From positions 186,001 through 250,000 of the forward strand of contig NZ_JACIDX010000007.1 in the NCBI RefSeq assembly GCF_014196525.1: a stretch of 64,000 nucleotides of DNA, written 5' to 3'. This stretch comes from Novosphingobium sediminicola. GTDB taxonomy: Bacteria > Pseudomonadota > Alphaproteobacteria > Sphingomonadales > Sphingomonadaceae. Of the stretch, positions 24,939-33,876 are shown in pieces (the stretch's first letter is position 1; each line of letters opens with the position of its first letter). A program made the position numbers and the translations under genes. The notes under the pieces are model-generated. The model was not told where the DNA came from and ran no database searches. It saw only the letters and a list, made by a program, of their open reading frames with translations.

Positions 24939-24970
24939 AAAAAGACGGGCGACCTTGCGGGCCGCCCGTC
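24939..24970 (-). terminator. Intrinsic terminator of the TonB receptor at 25035
   Basis: On the minus strand GACGGGCG pairs with CGCCCGTC, followed by TTTTTG, 64 bp after the receptor stop. A second hairpin (CACGAGG with CCTCGTG) lies near 24998-25018, between the stop and this terminator. Confidence 0.75.
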
Positions 24971-25034
24971 CAGGATGGGGGTCTTTTCTCTTTATAGCAC
25001 GAGGGAGTCTGCACCTCGTGTGGGGGACTAGCGT

Positions 25035-27431
25035 TTAGAAGGTGATCTGCACCTCGCCGCCGAAGGTGCGGGGCGGGTTGAAGTTGCCATAGTCGCCCAG
25101 CACCGCATCATTCGCGCCCGAGCGGCGATAGATGTAGGTGGTGTTGAACAAGTTGCGGCTCCACACCGAGAAGGTCGCCTTGGTCGCGCCGCTCATCGGC
25201 ACCGAGGCCAGAGCGATGCGGCCATTGACCACAAAGCTGGCGTCGGTCTTCACCGCTTCGTTCTGGAAGCTGTACTGCGACTGGGCATAGTTGGCGTCCA
25301 GATGCACGCGCACCTCGCTGCCGTTGGCGTTCACCGGCATCACGTAATCGGCATAGGCCGAGGCGGCATTGCGCGGCGTATAGACCACATAGACCTGATA
25401 CAGCGCATTGTTCAGGAACGGATTGGCCGTGGGCGGAACGAAGGTGTAGGTATAGGCATAGGACGCACCCAGCGTGACGCCTTCGGCCGGCTTGACGGTC
25501 AGGTCGGCCTCGATCCCGCGGATCTTGGACGTGCCCGGCGCATTGCGGGTTTCCTCGGTGTGCAGGTTGAAGGTCGGGCTCAACGGATTGGTGTCGACAT
25601 TGTCGAAGTCGGTCTGGGTGCCGGTGCGGTCCATCATGTAACCCGCCAGATTCAGGCGGACGTGATGGTCCATCAGGTCCATCTTGGTGCCGATTTCATA
25701 CGAGCGGACGACTTCGGGGCCAAACGAGTTGAACGTCTGCGAACGGTCATTGGCGCCGCCGGCGCGATAGCCGGTCGAGTATTTGGCATAGAGGTTGACG
25801 TTGCGCGTCAGCTCATAGGCGGCAACGGCAAGCGGGTCGAAGCGGCTGACGCTTTCGTTGAACAGGAAGTTCGTCGAAACGCCCTGCACCATGTACAGCG
25901 TGCCGTTGCGCTTTTCATTGGTATAGCGGCCGCCCAGCGTCAGGTGAAATTTGTTGTCCAGCCATTCGGGCGTATAGGTCATCTGGCCAAAGGCGGCATA
26001 GCTCTTGGCATAGGCCTGGCTGGCGCGCTGCAGGAACTGCTGGCCGATGGCCCAGCCTTGGTTGGACGAGGTGACCGTGCCCGAAACCGTTTCGCTGTTG
26101 ATCGTATAGCCGGTGCCGTCCAGGTTCCAGGTGTTCGACGAAGGGGTCGAGGCCTGTTCCTGCGCGCGCTCGTTGAAGTAATAGGCGCCCAGCACATATT
26201 CGACCTGCGGGATGCTGCCCACCAGTTGCAGTTCCTGACTGAACTGGCGCTGGTTCAGGTAAGACAGGCTGTAGCGGCTGAAGCCGGTGTTGGGGGCAAA
26301 GATCGTGCGCGCGGCGCCGCCCGAATTGTCCCACTGTTCGGTCGAAACGCGGCGCCATGCCGTGATCGAGCGCAGCTCCATGCCGGGCATCAGCTTATAG
26401 TTCAGATGCAGCGAGGTGCCTTCGGTGCGGTCAACGCTGGGCTGCTGGGGCACGCCGATCGGGGCGACCGAGAGGCGGCTGCCGCCGGTGGGCGTGACCA
26501 GCGAGGAAAGCGGCGCGATGCAGGACGAGCAGGCCGTGGTGGTGCCGGGCGATGCCAGATAATATTTGTTGGTGGTGCTGTTCAGCACATACTGGCCAAC
26601 GGTGCGGCCCTGTGGGTTGTAGTTGATCAGCTGGCTGAAATTGGGCGTGTTTTCGTCGCGGCCCTTGTCATAGGACAGCAAGGCCGTGAAACCCTGAACC
26701 GGGGTCCACTTGGCGCTGATGCGGCCGCCCACGCGCTCATACTGGTTCCACCCGGCTTGTCCGGCCAGCGGGTTCTTGACGGTGGCGTCCTGATGTTGTT
26801 CCACCGCGTCGATCTTGACCGCGATATTGTTGAATTCGGGCAGGTCCAGATGGCCTTCGGCGGTGTGGCTGCCGTAATTGCCCACGCCTGCCGAGAAGCG
26901 GCCGCCAAACTGGCCGCTGGGGTCGCGCGTCACGATGCTGACGGCGCCGCCTTCGGTGTTGCGGCCAAACAGGGTGCCCTGCGGACCTTTCAGCACTTCG
27001 ATGCGCGAAACGTCGAACAGCGCGGCGTTCAGGCCCTGCGAGCGGGCGAGGTACACGCCGTCGATATAGACGCCGACGCCGGTGTCGCGGGCGGTCTGGT
27101 TCTGGTCAAACGGCACGATGCCGCGGATGCCGACCGTCAGCGCCGACTGGCGCGCCTCAAACGTGGCCACGCGCAGCGAGGGCACACCGCCATCGGCAAG
27201 GTCGATCAGGCTCTGAACATGGCGGTCCTTGATGACCTGCTCGCTGACCACCGAGATGGCCACCGGGGTCTTCTGCAGGTTCGTCTCGCGCTTGGTGGCG
27301 GTCACGACAATGTCGGTCAGTCCGGTGCCGTTGCCTTCCGCCGGGGCGGCGTCTGCGGCATGAGCAACGCCCGCATTCATCAGCACAAGCGCGCTCAGCG
27401 GCAGGGCGAGAAGGGCCTTGGAATGTTTCAC
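25035..27431 (-). CDS. TonB-dependent outer-membrane receptor 1
   Basis: A 798-residue receptor: signal peptide (1-25, ending GVAHA), TonB box-like DIVVTATKRE, plug domain with VEVLKGPQGTLFGRNTEGG-type motif (IEVLKGPQGTLFGRNTEGGA, in part), then a 22-strand barrel ending in ...EVQITF with terminal Phe. It belongs to the sphingomonad group resembling FyuA/PupA-type receptors; the substrate cannot be read from sequence. A CSSC pair lies in an extracellular loop (TTTACSSCIAPL). It faces a NarX/NarL two-component system across 251 bp holding a 7-bp inverted repeat. Confidence 0.92.
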   Translation of the reverse strand: MKHSKALLALPLSALVLMNAGVAHAADAAPAEGNGTGLTDIVVTATKRETNLQKTPVAISVVSEQVIKDRHVQSLIDLADGGVPSLRVATFEARQSALTVGIRGIVPFDQNQTARDTGVGVYIDGVYLARSQGLNAALFDVSRIEVLKGPQGTLFGRNTEGGAVSIVTRDPSGQFGGRFSAGVGNYGSHTAEGHLDLPEFNNIAVKIDAVEQHQDATVKNPLAGQAGWNQYERVGGRISAKWTPVQGFTALLSYDKGRDENTPNFSQLINYNPQGRTVGQYVLNSTTNKYYLASPGTTTACSSCIAPLSSLVTPTGGSRLSVAPIGVPQQPSVDRTEGTSLHLNYKLMPGMELRSITAWRRVSTEQWDNSGGAARTIFAPNTGFSRYSLSYLNQRQFSQELQLVGSIPQVEYVLGAYYFNERAQEQASTPSSNTWNLDGTGYTINSETVSGTVTSSNQGWAIGQQFLQRASQAYAKSYAAFGQMTYTPEWLDNKFHLTLGGRYTNEKRNGTLYMVQGVSTNFLFNESVSRFDPLAVAAYELTRNVNLYAKYSTGYRAGGANDRSQTFNSFGPEVVRSYEIGTKMDLMDHHVRLNLAGYMMDRTGTQTDFDNVDTNPLSPTFNLHTEETRNAPGTSKIRGIEADLTVKPAEGVTLGASYAYTYTFVPPTANPFLNNALYQVYVVYTPRNAASAYADYVMPVNANGSEVRVHLDANYAQSQYSFQNEAVKTDASFVVNGRIALASVPMSGATKATFSVWSRNLFNTTYIYRRSGANDAVLGDYGNFNPPRTFGGEVQITF

Positions 27432-27485
27432 CTGATATTCCTCCGAGGGGTGCGACCGGGTTGGAGAGGGTGGCCGCTGTTGGCA

Positions 27486-27511
27486 GTAACTTTAGTTAAT
27501 TGGTAAGTTAC
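27486..27511. promoter_or_regulatory. Inverted repeat, candidate operator between receptor 1 and the two-component system
   Basis: GTAACTT, 12 bp, AAGTTAC is a perfect 7-bp inverted repeat in an AT-rich island (TAGTTAATTGGT centre) of otherwise GC-rich DNA. It lies 55-80 bp upstream of the receptor ATG. Paired inverted heptamers are the usual target layout of NarL-type regulators, and one is encoded next door (29278-29919). Confidence 0.5.
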
Positions 27512-27682
27512 AGCGCCCTCTATCCATCGATGTTTGCACTTTTGTGACGATTCGGACGCATTCTTCGCGGGCACGTTCCCGGTGTTGCATCTGGGTGTCC
27601 CGGATTGACGCCTTGGATTGACTGGGCAGAAATTCGTGCCAAGGAAGAGGGCCTGTCCCGCAACATCTGAAAGGAGCCGGGT

Positions 27683-29281
27683 TTGACCCGTTCGCGTTCC
27701 GGTCTGGTTCTGGCCGTGATGCGCAGCCTGATGGCAGCCCTGTTTGCGGTGTGGCTCTGGCTGGCGCCGCATCATCATGCACAGGGGGGGCTGGAAACGG
27801 TCTGGCTGTTTGGCGCTTATCTGGTCTTTGCGCTGGTGATGCTGGCGGTGGCGGCGCAAAGCTGGTGGTATGATTTCCGGCTGGCGCGGGCCGCCTTTGC
27901 GGTTGATGTCGCCACCTTCCTTGTCGGCCTCTATCTGACCGAGGCGGTGACGCTGGATTTCTTCAGCTCCTTCATGGCCTTCTTCGCCTTTCTGATGCTC
28001 AATTCGGCCACGCGGTGGAGCAGGCGCAGCATCCTGATGATCGCGGTGGGGCTGGCGGCCTGTTTTCTGCTGGCGGGGCTGCTGGTCGAATGGGGCGAGT
28101 TTCATTTCGACACGACCAAATTCATCCGCCGCTTCAGCACGCTGGCCCTGCTCTCGCTGATGCTGGGCTGGTTTGCGTTTAACCGGCAGAGCGTGCCGGT
28201 GGCGCGTTATATAAAGCCCGATCCGGCGCAGGAGCCGCTGGCCGGGGTGCTGGAGTATGCGATGGGAGCCTATGGCGCGGCCGGGGGCGCTATCGCATGG
28301 GCGGCGCAGGGCGAAACGCGGCCTGTGATCCGCATGGCCGGGACGGTGGCGGATGGGCTGAAACTGGCCGCTGTGGACGCGCCTTTGCTGGCTGGGGGGA
28401 TGGTGTTCGACTATCCGCGCAGCCGGGCGCTGGGGCTGAATGACCAGGATCGCATGGTGGCTATGGCGCCTGCGCCGCTGGGCGGGCTGATCGCGGGCTT
28501 CGCCGGAGCGCAGGGCCTGTCCTTGCCGATTGTCGGGCGCACCGGGCGCGGGCAATTGGTGCTGACGGGCATAGCGGGCCTCAATTGCGATGACCTCTTC
28601 GCGGCCAAAAGCGTGGTGCGCGAGATTGCCGCCGCGATGGATGAAGAGGAAACCGAGGCCATGGCGCGCGAACTGGCCATGTCGCGCCTGCGCACCCAGA
28701 TTGCCGCCGATCTGCATGACAGCGTGGTGCAAACTCTGGCCGGGGCGAAATTCCGGCTGGAGGCTTTGCGCTACAAACTGGCGCAGGGCATGGCCGCGCC
28801 TGATGACATCGACCTGCTCTGCGCCGGGTTGGCGGACGAACAGAGCCATGTGCGCGCCATCATCGAGCGCCTGCGTCAGGGCCAGATTCAGCCGGGCCGG
28901 CGCGATCTGATGCAGGAATTGCCCCCGCTGGCCGATCAGCTTTGCGCGCAATGGCTGGTGGCTGTCTCGGTGGTGGGCGAGGGGCCGGTCATCGTGCCCA
29001 CCGCGCTCAATTTCGAGATCCAGCAGATCCTGCGCGAGGCCACCGCCAATGCAGCCCGCCATGGCGGGGCGCGCCATGTCCGCGTTGAACTGGGCATGGC
29101 CTGGGGGCGGTTGATCATGGCCATTCTTGATGACGGCAGCGGTTTTGCCCCCGATGCGCAGAGCGGCCCGCCGCAATCCATCGCCGCGCGCGTGGCAAGG
29201 CTGGGAGGGGACTTGACCGTGGGGACGATCCACGGGCAAACGCGCGTGCTTGTAACCTTGCCGATGGAGCATGCCGGATGA
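27683..29281 (+). CDS. NarX/DegS-type sensor histidine kinase
   Basis: A 532-residue kinase with about five N-terminal membrane helices (to residue 170; for example VMRSLMAALFAVWLWL and LLSLMLGWFAF), a GAF-like middle region (about 185-310), a HisKA_3 dimerisation/phosphoacceptor domain (IAADLHDSVVQTLAGAKFRL, His345) and an HATPase domain (LREATANAARHGGARHV, LDDGSGFAP). The start is TTG at 27683 with AAGGAG 6 bases upstream; the next ATG (27719) would delete part of helix 1. It overlaps the response regulator by 4 bp. The sensed signal is unknown. Confidence 0.88.
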   Translation: MTRSRSGLVLAVMRSLMAALFAVWLWLAPHHHAQGGLETVWLFGAYLVFALVMLAVAAQSWWYDFRLARAAFAVDVATFLVGLYLTEAVTLDFFSSFMAFFAFLMLNSATRWSRRSILMIAVGLAACFLLAGLLVEWGEFHFDTTKFIRRFSTLALLSLMLGWFAFNRQSVPVARYIKPDPAQEPLAGVLEYAMGAYGAAGGAIAWAAQGETRPVIRMAGTVADGLKLAAVDAPLLAGGMVFDYPRSRALGLNDQDRMVAMAPAPLGGLIAGFAGAQGLSLPIVGRTGRGQLVLTGIAGLNCDDLFAAKSVVREIAAAMDEEETEAMARELAMSRLRTQIAADLHDSVVQTLAGAKFRLEALRYKLAQGMAAPDDIDLLCAGLADEQSHVRAIIERLRQGQIQPGRRDLMQELPPLADQLCAQWLVAVSVVGEGPVIVPTALNFEIQQILREATANAARHGGARHVRVELGMAWGRLIMAILDDGSGFAPDAQSGPPQSIAARVARLGGDLTVGTIHGQTRVLVTLPMEHAG

Positions 29282-29919
29282 CCCGGATCGTCATTGCCGA
29301 TGATCACGCCTTTTTGCGCGCCGGGCTGGAGCAGGTGCTGGGCGGTCTGGGTTTTACGATTGTCGGCTCGGTGGGCGATGGCGATGCGGCGTTGGCGGCG
29401 GTGGCCGATGTCGATCCCGATCTGCTGATTGTCGATCTGCGGATGCCGGGGCGCAATGGGGTGGCGGTGATCGAGGCTTTGCGCGCAGAAGGCGATAGGC
29501 GGCCTGTGCTGATGCTGGCGGCCGAGATCGACGATGCCAGTCTGGTCTCCGCGATCCGGCTGGGGGTCAATGGCATCCTGATGAAGGACAGCGATGCTGC
29601 GGCGTTGAAACAGGCCATCGACACGGTGATGTCGGGCGCGCGGGCGATCTCCATGCCGATGATGGAGCGGGCCTTCATGCTGGCTTCAAAGCCGTCTGCA
29701 ACAAGCCCGCTCGATGCTTTGTCAGAGCGGGACCGGCGGATCGTCGAAGGCGTGGCCGCGGGGCTGCGCAACCGCGAAATTGCTGAGAATCTGGCCATTT
29801 CCGAAGGGTCGGTAAAGGTCTATCTCCACCGCATCTTCGACCGGCTGAATGTGGGCAACCGCACCGAACTGGCGCTGCTGGTGCGTGCGGGGCATGGCCA
29901 GCACGGGGCTGCATCCTGA
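29278..29919 (+). CDS. NarL/LuxR-type response regulator
   Basis: A 213-residue regulator: receiver domain with DDH acidic pocket (residues 8-10), phosphoacceptor Asp53 (LLIVDLRMPGRNG) and Lys in LMKDSDA, then a LuxR-type HTH (LSERDRRIVEGVAAGLRNRE, then ISEGSVKVYLHRIFDRLNVG). It is coupled to the sensor kinase by an ATGA overlap. Likely targets are the inverted repeat at 27486-27511, the divergent TonB receptor and its own operon; this is inferred from position. Confidence 0.92.
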   Translation: MTRIVIADDHAFLRAGLEQVLGGLGFTIVGSVGDGDAALAAVADVDPDLLIVDLRMPGRNGVAVIEALRAEGDRRPVLMLAAEIDDASLVSAIRLGVNGILMKDSDAAALKQAIDTVMSGARAISMPMMERAFMLASKPSATSPLDALSERDRRIVEGVAAGLRNREIAENLAISEGSVKVYLHRIFDRLNVGNRTELALLVRAGHGQHGAAS

Positions 29920-29967
29920 CATTCTAAATTTGTCATTTGCGGCGATTTGCAGGGCCGCCGCCGGGGA

Positions 29968-29985
29968 CCGTCATCCAACTGTCAT
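29968..29985 (+). promoter_or_regulatory. Pho box-like site upstream of the propeller/acid phosphatase genes
   Basis: CCGTCAT-CCAA-CTGTCAT: two 7-bp direct repeats 4 bp apart, matching the PhoB consensus (CTGTCAT-N4-CTGTCAT) at 13 of 14 positions. It lies 69 bp before the ATG at 30055, the right distance for an activator site replacing a -35. The presumed -10 (TACCCG at 29996) is poor. Confidence 0.6.
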
Positions 29986-30054
29986 GCGCGCTTCCTACCC
30001 GCCGACTATCACGAGCGGCAGGATCGGACTGTCCGCCAGACAGGACATCACATT

Positions 30055-31080
30055 ATGACCATGACGAAATGGGCGGGCGCGGGCATGGCGCTGATCGCGG
30101 CGATGGCGGCAACCTCCGGTCAGGCGCAAACCCGCGTGCATTACAGCGTGACCGACAAGATCGCCGGGGCCGACGGCGGCTGGGATTATGCGCGGGTCGA
30201 TGCTCCGCGCGGCGTGCTGTATGTCGCGCGCAGCAATGCGGTGATGGGTCTCGATCTGGCCACGCGCAAGGTGACCGATGCGGTGACCAGCGCCGAGGGC
30301 GGGCATCAGGTGATCCTGATCGACGATGGCGCCACTCTGGTGGAAACCGACGGCAAGAGTGGCCTGACCCGCTTTGTTGAAGTGGCCACCGGCAAGGTGA
30401 TCGCGCAGGTGCCCAGCGGCAAGAAGCCCGATGCGGCCTTCTATGATGCCGCCACCGGCAAGATCGCGGTGTTCAGCCCCGGCAATGACACGATCACCAG
30501 TATTGATGCCAAGACCTATGCGGTGACCGGGACGATGAAGCTGGCGGGCGGGCTGGAATTTGCGGTCAGCAACGGGCGCGGCGGGGCCTTTGTCAATCTT
30601 GAGGACGAGAACAAGATTGCCGAAGTCGACCTGAAGGCGGGCCGCTTGCTGCGCAAGATTGCCATGCCCGGTTGCGTCGGCCCCACGGGCCTGGCGATGG
30701 TCGCCGGTGGCAAGCGCCTGATTTCGGCCTGCGCCAATGGCGTAGCGGTGGTGGCCGATGTGGCCAGCGGCAAGGCGGTGGCCAAGCTGCCGATCGGCAA
30801 GGATGCCGATGCGGTGATCGCGGACGAGGCGCGCGGACTGGCCTTCATTCCCTGCGGCGGCAGCGGCACGCTGGTCGCGCTCGACATTCGCCGCCCCGAT
30901 CACGTCACCGTGGCGCAGGTCATCCCCACCCAGATCGGCGCCAAGACCGGCGCAGTGGACCCGCGCGACGGCCGGGTCTATTTGCCCGCTGCCACGCTGG
31001 CCGCGCCCGAGGCCGGGGCCAAGCGCGGCAAGCCGGTGCCGGGCAGCTTTGTCATTCTGGTCGTTTCGCCCAAAGCCTGA
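30055..31080 (+). CDS. Secreted YVTN/YncE-type beta-propeller protein
   Basis: A 341-residue protein with a signal peptide (MTMTKWAGAGMALIAAMAATSGQAQ) and repeated propeller blades. The blades are recognisable as 'GLDLATRKVTDAV', 'FVEVATGKVIAQV', 'SIDAKTYAVTGTM' and 'VADVASGKAVAKL'. It has no enzyme motif and resembles YncE-like proteins, which in other bacteria are co-expressed with TonB receptors. The ATG at 30055 follows AGGA by 9 bases; the frame opens earlier but without a signal peptide. It lies 14 bp before the phosphatase gene, so the two form an operon behind the Pho box-like site. Confidence 0.8.
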   Translation: MTMTKWAGAGMALIAAMAATSGQAQTRVHYSVTDKIAGADGGWDYARVDAPRGVLYVARSNAVMGLDLATRKVTDAVTSAEGGHQVILIDDGATLVETDGKSGLTRFVEVATGKVIAQVPSGKKPDAAFYDAATGKIAVFSPGNDTITSIDAKTYAVTGTMKLAGGLEFAVSNGRGGAFVNLEDENKIAEVDLKAGRLLRKIAMPGCVGPTGLAMVAGGKRLISACANGVAVVADVASGKAVAKLPIGKDADAVIADEARGLAFIPCGGSGTLVALDIRRPDHVTVAQVIPTQIGAKTGAVDPRDGRVYLPAATLAAPEAGAKRGKPVPGSFVILVVSPKA

Positions 31081-31094
31081 AGAGGGAATTTGCG

Positions 31095-31799
31095 ATGATG
31101 AAAGCCATTCTGAGCGCAGCCTTGCTGATGCTGGCCATTCCTGATGCGGGTATGGCGCAAGCCGCGCCTAAGTCGCTGCAATATCTGGACGGCGCTCTGT
31201 TTCAGCCGGTGCTGATCCTGCCCGCGCCGGTGGCCAAGGATATGTCGGCCAACGCGCGCGAACTGGCCGCCTTGCACCAGTTGATCGCCACGGCCAGCCC
31301 TCAGCGCTTGAAGCAGGCCTATGAGGATGCGATCCACGAAGATCCGGCGATCTTTAACGAAACGCTGGGCCTCGATTTGAAAAAGCTGCCCGCGACGTGG
31401 GAATTGCTGGAAATCGTCAACCATGAATCCGCCATCGTCGCCAGCATCGCCAAGGAGCATTTCCATCGCATGCGCCCCTACAGCGCGGACGCCTCGCTGC
31501 CTTTCTGTGAAGGCAAGGCCGATCCGGCCAAACCTGCCTATCGCTCCTATCCCTCGGGTCATTCGACGCTGGGCTATGCGGTGGGCGTGGCGCTGGCGCG
31601 GCTGTTACCGGACCGGGCGGGCAAGATCATGGGCCGCGCGCAGGATTATGCGATGAGCCGCGAATATTGCGGCGCGCATTATGCCAGCGACATTCAGGCC
31701 AGCGAGGTGATCGGCACGCTGGCGGCAACGTTGCTGCTGAACGATCCGCGTCTGGCCGACAAGGTGGCGGCGGCGCGGGCCGAACTGAGCAAGATCTGA
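31095..31799 (+). CDS. PAP2-type class A acid phosphatase
   Basis: A 234-residue periplasmic protein with a signal peptide (1-22, ending MAQA) and the full PAP2 triad: KEHFHRMRP (KxxxxxxRP), RSYPSGHST (PSGH) and SREYCGAHYASD (SRxxxxxHxxxD). This is the class A non-specific acid phosphatase (PhoN) signature; it hydrolyses phosphomonoesters in the periplasm to release phosphate. It is last in the propeller operon. Downstream lies a strong hairpin without a U-run. The combination with a Pho box-like site indicates induction on phosphate starvation, by inference. Confidence 0.9.
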   Translation: MMKAILSAALLMLAIPDAGMAQAAPKSLQYLDGALFQPVLILPAPVAKDMSANARELAALHQLIATASPQRLKQAYEDAIHEDPAIFNETLGLDLKKLPATWELLEIVNHESAIVASIAKEHFHRMRPYSADASLPFCEGKADPAKPAYRSYPSGHSTLGYAVGVALARLLPDRAGKIMGRAQDYAMSREYCGAHYASDIQASEVIGTLAATLLLNDPRLADKVAAARAELSKI

Positions 31800-31807
31800 T
31801 GGTCATT

Positions 31808-31844
31808 CGGGCCTGCTGTCTGCCAAAGGTGAGCGGCAGGCCCG
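31808..31844 (+). terminator. Hairpin after the acid phosphatase gene
   Basis: CGGGCCTGC pairs with GCAGGCCCG (9 bp, perfect) across 19 nt. No U-run follows, so termination strength is uncertain. Confidence 0.4.
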
Positions 31845-31892
31845 GCATGTGTAAATCTGCCTAATACGAAAGCATAGGTGGTTTTCTCTATT

Positions 31893-31920
31893 TTGCTCGA
31901 TTGCCGATCTGCAATATATC
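31893..31920 (+). promoter_or_regulatory. Candidate promoter of the ethylene-receptor-like kinase
   Basis: TTGCTC at 31893-31898, 16 bp, TATATC at 31915-31920, in an AT-rich stretch (31858-31944). It predicts a start near 31927 and a leader of about 18 nt. Confidence 0.4.
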
Positions 31921-31944
31921 AAAATATGCTGTGCTAAATCATCC

Positions 31945-33876
31945 ATGTCTGAGTGGATGAAAGGCATGGCCTTGCTGCGGTATCTTCATAATATTCTGAA
32001 TAGTCAGGGTTATGCCCCGCATGGCTTTTGCCTGCTGTGGCAACCGGAACTGATCTGGACTCATGTGATGGCCGATGCGATCACCGCGCTGGCCTATTTC
32101 ACCATACCGATCGCGCTGGTCATGCTGGTGCGCAGGCGGGGCGATATTGCCTTCAGCTGGGTGTTCATCTGCTTTGCGGTGTTCATTCTGGCCTGCGGGG
32201 CCACGCATGTCATTTCGATCATCACGCTGTGGTATCCGATTTACGGCATTCAGGCGCTGGTCAAGGCGCTGACCGCGGTGGTCTCGGTGGCGACGGCGGC
32301 CGCGCTCTGGCCGCTCATGCCCAAGCTGTTGGCGATTCCATCGCCTACCCAATTGCGGCTGGCCAATGAGGCGCTGGCCGCGCGCGTGTTGGAGCGCGAT
32401 GCGGCCATCGAGCAATTGCAGGCCGAAATCGCCGAGCGCAAAAGCATTCAGGCCCAATTGGCCGAGCAGAGTCGCGAACTCGACGTGGCCCGGTCGGTGG
32501 CCGAGAGCGCCAGTCAGGCCAAGTCGAACTTTCTGGCCAATATGAGCCATGAATTGCGCACGCCGCTTAATGCCGTGATGGGCTATGCCCAATTGATGAT
32601 GCGCGAAAAGAGCATCGAGGAGCGCCACCAGCACGCCGCCCGCACCATCCATGACAGCGGCCAGCATCTGCTCACGCTCATCAATGACATTCTCGATCTG
32701 TCCAAGATCGAGGCGGGCAAGCTGGAGCTTTACCCCACCAGCATCGACCTGCGCGGCTTTCTGAAAGGGATTGCGGCGATCATGCGCGTGCGGACCGAGG
32801 AAAAGGCGCTGGATTTCATCTGCGACTTTGCCCCCGATCTGCCCGATTTCGTGCTGGCCGATGAAAAGCGGTTGCGACAGGTGCTGCTCAATCTGTTGGG
32901 CAATGCGGTCAAATTCACCGACCGGGGCCGGGTGACGCTGGGCGTCAGCGTATTGATGACAAGCGGGCAGAATGTGCGGCTCAGTTTCTCGGTGCGCGAC
33001 ACCGGGGTGGGAATTGCCGAGCAGGAATTGCCCACGATCTTCAAGCCCTTTGAACAGGTGGGCGCCAATGACAAGCGTTCGGGCGGCACCGGCCTTGGCC
33101 TGTCGATCAGCCGCCAGTTGATCGAATTGATGGACAGCGCGCTCAAGGTGGAAAGCGTGGTGGGCGAGGGCAGCCTGTTCTGGTTCGACCTTGATCTGGC
33201 CATTTCTCATCGACAATCGGGCGCCGAGGTCAATTCGGCCGAATGCACCGGCTATCGCGGGGATCGGCGTCGGATTCTGATCGTCGATGATATTACTGCC
33301 AACCGTGAAGTGCTGGCCGCGCTGCTGGTCGATCTGGGCTTTAATGTCGAACAGGCGCCCAATGCGCAGGAAGGCATCGCGCAGGCTATCACCTCGCCGC
33401 CCGATCTTATCATGATGGATATTCGCATGCCGGGCATGGATGGGCTGGAGGCGATACAGGCGCTGGGCGAACACAAGGAGGTGCGCCATGTGCCGATCAT
33501 CGCGGTATCCTCGGGCATTTCGCCCCAGCATCAGGCCGCCGCGCTGGCTGCGGGTGCGCGCTCCTTTTTGCCCAAGCCGCTGGACCGGGCCGAGATGATC
33601 CGGCTGGTGGGCGAGGCGATCGGGGTGGAATGGACCATCGAACAGGCCGAGGCGAAGGAAGAGGCGATGACCGTACCGCCCGCCGATACGCTGGGCGCGC
33701 TGCACGCGGCAGCGGCGGCGGGCAATATGCGCGCGGTGCGCGGCGAGGCCGAGCGGATTGCCGCTCTCGATACCGCCTATCGCGCCTTTGCCGAAACGAT
33801 CACCCGCATGGCGCGCGCGTTTCAGTCGCAGGCGCTGCTCGCTCTGGTTGAGGCCAGCATGGAGGCGCGGGCATGA
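31945..33876 (+). CDS. Hybrid histidine kinase with ethylene-receptor-like sensor domain
   Basis: A 643-residue protein. Residues about 35-130 hold three membrane helices matching the ETR1/SynEtr1 ethylene-binding domain. Asp44, Tyr51, Ile54, Pro55, Cys84 and His88 (ADAITALAYFTIP and LACGATHVI) correspond with a constant offset of 19 to ETR1 Asp25, Tyr32, Ile35, Pro36, Cys65 and His69; in ETR1 the Cys and His bind Cu(I). A coiled coil (140-190), HisKA (His202, NMSHELRTPLN), HATPase (DTGVGIAEQ, GGTGLGLS) and a receiver (Asp492 in MMDIRMPGMDG) follow, with a C-terminal helical region lacking a phosphoaccepting His. There is no clear Shine-Dalgarno. It overlaps the next gene by 4 bp. Ethylene binding is inferred. 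Confidence 0.85.
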   Translation: MSEWMKGMALLRYLHNILNSQGYAPHGFCLLWQPELIWTHVMADAITALAYFTIPIALVMLVRRRGDIAFSWVFICFAVFILACGATHVISIITLWYPIYGIQALVKALTAVVSVATAAALWPLMPKLLAIPSPTQLRLANEALAARVLERDAAIEQLQAEIAERKSIQAQLAEQSRELDVARSVAESASQAKSNFLANMSHELRTPLNAVMGYAQLMMREKSIEERHQHAARTIHDSGQHLLTLINDILDLSKIEAGKLELYPTSIDLRGFLKGIAAIMRVRTEEKALDFICDFAPDLPDFVLADEKRLRQVLLNLLGNAVKFTDRGRVTLGVSVLMTSGQNVRLSFSVRDTGVGIAEQELPTIFKPFEQVGANDKRSGGTGLGLSISRQLIELMDSALKVESVVGEGSLFWFDLDLAISHRQSGAEVNSAECTGYRGDRRRILIVDDITANREVLAALLVDLGFNVEQAPNAQEGIAQAITSPPDLIMMDIRMPGMDGLEAIQALGEHKEVRHVPIIAVSSGISPQHQAAALAAGARSFLPKPLDRAEMIRLVGEAIGVEWTIEQAEAKEEAMTVPPADTLGALHAAAAAGNMRAVRGEAERIAALDTAYRAFAETITRMARAFQSQALLALVEASMEARA

